Origin: Rubrivivax sp.
GTDB taxonomy: Bacteria; Pseudomonadota; Gammaproteobacteria; Burkholderiales; Burkholderiaceae_C
NCBI GenBank assembly: GCA_016788525.1
Contig: JAEUPD010000006.1
Location: forward strand, 1 to 34,763
Reading direction: 5' to 3'
Length of the DNA: 34,763 bases
Shown: one piece after another, positions 33,581-34,763 of the stretch
How positions within the stretch are numbered: the stretch's first letter is position 1
Layout of the letters: each line of letters opens with the position of its first letter
Notes under the pieces: generated by a model
Told to the model about the DNA's origin: nothing
The model's database searches: none
The model's input: the letters and a program-made list of their open reading frames with translations, nothing else
Position numbers and translations under genes: made by a program

Positions 33581-34633
33581 ATGACCCGCGCCGCCTCTCT
33601 TCGCATCGGGCCCACCGCGCGCCGATGGCCAGCCCTGCTGATCGCCGCCACGCTCGTGCTGGGCGCCTGCGGCACGGCCGTGCGCAACCCCGTCACCGGC
33701 CAGACCGAGCGCACGGTGATGGACGAGCGTGCCGAGATCACCGAGGGCGCCAAGGCGCACGAGGAGATCCTCAAGGCCTACGGCGTGGTGCCCGACGCGG
33801 CCCTGCGCGCCTACGTCGACGGCGTCGGCCAGAAGCTCGCCGCGCAGTCGCACCGCGCCCAGCTGAAGTGGACCTTCAGCGTGCTCGACAGCGCCGAGAT
33901 CAACGCCTTCGCGCTGCCCGGCGGGTTTGTCTACGTCACGCGCGGCATCATGGCCCACCTCGACAGCGAGGCCGACCTGGCCGGCGTGATCGGACACGAG
34001 ATCGGCCACGTCACCGCACGCCATGGCGCGCAACGCGCCACGCAGCAGCAGCGTGCCGGCGTGGGCGTGGCCATCGCCACGGTGCTCGGCGCCGTGCTCG
34101 GTGGCCAGAGCGGCGCGCAGGTGGTGGGCGACATCGGCCAGACCATCGCCGCCGGCAGCATCGCCAAGTACGGGCGCGAGCAGGAGCTGCAGGCTGACCA
34201 GCTCGGCGCCGAGTACCTCTCGCGCGTGCGCTACAACCCGACGAACATGGTCGACGTCATCCAGGCCCTCAAGGACCAGGAACGATTTGCCGCCGAAGCC
34301 GCCCGCGTCGCTGGTCGCGCCGCGCCGCAGGGCGGCGGCTGGCTGGCCTCGCACCCGAGCAACGACGAGCGGCTGCAGGCCATTCGAAGCACGGCGCTGA
34401 AGCTGGCCGGCAGCCGCGGCGCCGGGGCCTGGGAGGACGACGGCCGCGCGCGCTACCTGAAGGCGATCGAAGGCGTGACCTTCGGCGACAGTCGCGAGCA
34501 GGGCGTGGTGCGCGGGCGCAACTTCTTCCACGAGCCGCTGGGCATCGCGCTCACCGCGGAGGATAGATTCTTTTGCTATGAGTTCTTTGTCTTTGGCGAG
34601 GAAGATCAGGCTGCTGCTGCTGCAGTGGCGTAG
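33581..34633 (+). CDS. M48-family metallopeptidase lipoprotein, C-terminally truncated
   Basis: The 350-residue product has a lipoprotein signal (ALLIAATLVLGACG, lipobox LGAC). An M48 domain follows with the zinc motif HEIGH (H139, E140, H143) in AGVIGHEIGHVTARHGAQ and the third ligand in REQELQADQLGAEYL. Members act in outer-membrane or periplasmic protein quality control. From ASHPSNDERLQAIR to FFHEPLGIALTA it follows the usual pattern, but from about 34559 base composition drops sharply in GC. The last 23 residues (EDRFFCYEFF, then FGEEDQAAAAAVA) are foreign to the family, which normally extends for roughly another 100 or more residues. The 3' end seems to have been replaced by an insertion. 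GGAG before the ATG at 33581 supports the start; ATG 33569 is an alternative. Confidence 0.87.
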   Translation: MTRAASLRIGPTARRWPALLIAATLVLGACGTAVRNPVTGQTERTVMDERAEITEGAKAHEEILKAYGVVPDAALRAYVDGVGQKLAAQSHRAQLKWTFSVLDSAEINAFALPGGFVYVTRGIMAHLDSEADLAGVIGHEIGHVTARHGAQRATQQQRAGVGVAIATVLGAVLGGQSGAQVVGDIGQTIAAGSIAKYGREQELQADQLGAEYLSRVRYNPTNMVDVIQALKDQERFAAEAARVAGRAAPQGGGWLASHPSNDERLQAIRSTALKLAGSRGAGAWEDDGRARYLKAIEGVTFGDSREQGVVRGRNFFHEPLGIALTAEDRFFCYEFFVFGEEDQAAAAAVA

Positions 34634-34763
34634 ACGTTCGGGAAGTGGTGCTCGCGCAGGTACAACGAAGTGCCCATCGCCTGGCGTCCGTAGGCCGTGA
34701 CGCGCCAGCGGCGTGTGCGCGGGATCTTGGCAATGAGTCCGTGCGCATGCAGTCGCCTGAAGC
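34606..34763 (-). CDS. C-terminal end of a winged-helix-like protein (partial, runs off the window)
   Basis: The last 51 codons before a TGA at 34606 read FRRLHAHGLIAKIPRTRRWR, then VTAYGRQAMGTSLYLREHHF and a short Ala run. The pattern (helix, then GLIAKIPRTRRWRVT as a beta-wing) is that of the C-terminal winged-helix piece found in a family of Burkholderiales proteins often near mobile DNA. The family is recalled, not checked. The start lies outside the window. Its 3' end overlaps the aberrant tail of the M48 gene on the opposite strand, so it probably belongs to the segment that truncated that gene. Confidence 0.6.
   Translation of the reverse strand, partial: FRRLHAHGLIAKIPRTRRWRVTAYGRQAMGTSLYLREHHFPNVYATAAAAA

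Noticed and set aside
1-34763. CRISPR arrays, tRNA or rRNA genes, complete insertion sequences
   Set aside because: No regularly spaced direct repeats, no tRNA-like cloverleaf or rRNA segments and no transposase were recognised on reading the window.

Overview
The window is very GC-rich (by eye about 70%) with long antisense shadow frames. Gene content and protein style (AEC permease, YfgC-like M48 peptidase, TIGR02999-type ECF sigma factor with Ser/Thr kinase, FhaC/FHA two-partner secretion) suggest a beta-proteobacterium of the order Burkholderiales, perhaps of the Rubrivivax/Leptothrix/Roseateles kind. That placement is inference from style, not a database match.

Layout. 1-293: no gene seen. 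294-1685 (minus): a small membrane protein, a small exported protein and a C-terminally truncated AEC permease. 1871-5592 (minus): an ECF sigma factor followed by a membrane-anchored Ser/Thr kinase with TPR repeats. 5907-6728 (plus): an exported protein of unknown function. 6729-7253: a decayed antisense kinase N-terminus and a 12-bp tandem repeat. 7254-10589 (plus): an exported TPR-CHAT protein. 10658-25397 (minus): a six-gene run, transcribed PAN protein, PAN protein, HEAT-repeat protein, TpsB transporter, TpsA exoprotein, WD40-caspase. 25617-28043: OmpA-like protein (plus), DUF4384-like protein (minus) and a coiled-coil exported protein (plus). 28053-30521 (plus): a large cytoplasmic TPR protein of unknown function. 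30505-31767: two more kinase remnants. 31812-33444 (minus): a PAS/sigma-54 activator broken by a 2-nt frameshift. 33581-34633 (plus): an M48 lipoprotein peptidase whose C-terminus is lost. Right edge (minus): end of a winged-helix protein.

How the genes work together. A bipartite motif, (G)(T/G)CCGG-N16-CGTA, lies upstream of seven transcription units: the small membrane protein, the kinase, the 5907 gene, the first PAN gene, ompA-like, the DUF4384-like gene and the coiled-coil gene. In six the CCGG and CGTA blocks are exact with a spacer of exactly 16; the seventh has one mismatch. This looks like the -35/-10 promoter of an ECF sigma factor, and the only ECF gene in the window is the one beside the kinase. 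That sigma factor has GTTS where most ECF factors have an acidic DAED-like motif, and no anti-sigma gene is present. This fits the known logic of kinase-activated ECF factors (EcfP/PknT type).

My reading is that the window carries one envelope regulon: a transmembrane kinase senses with periplasmic TPRs and phosphorylates its sigma factor, which switches on an exported system. That system has two clan-CD cysteine peptidase-like proteins (CHAT and caspase), a two-partner-secretion pair, PAN/apple adhesion modules, an OmpA peptidoglycan anchor and a DUF4384 protein. The sequence shows the motif, signal peptides and catalytic dyads directly. The regulon assignment and the joint function are inference.
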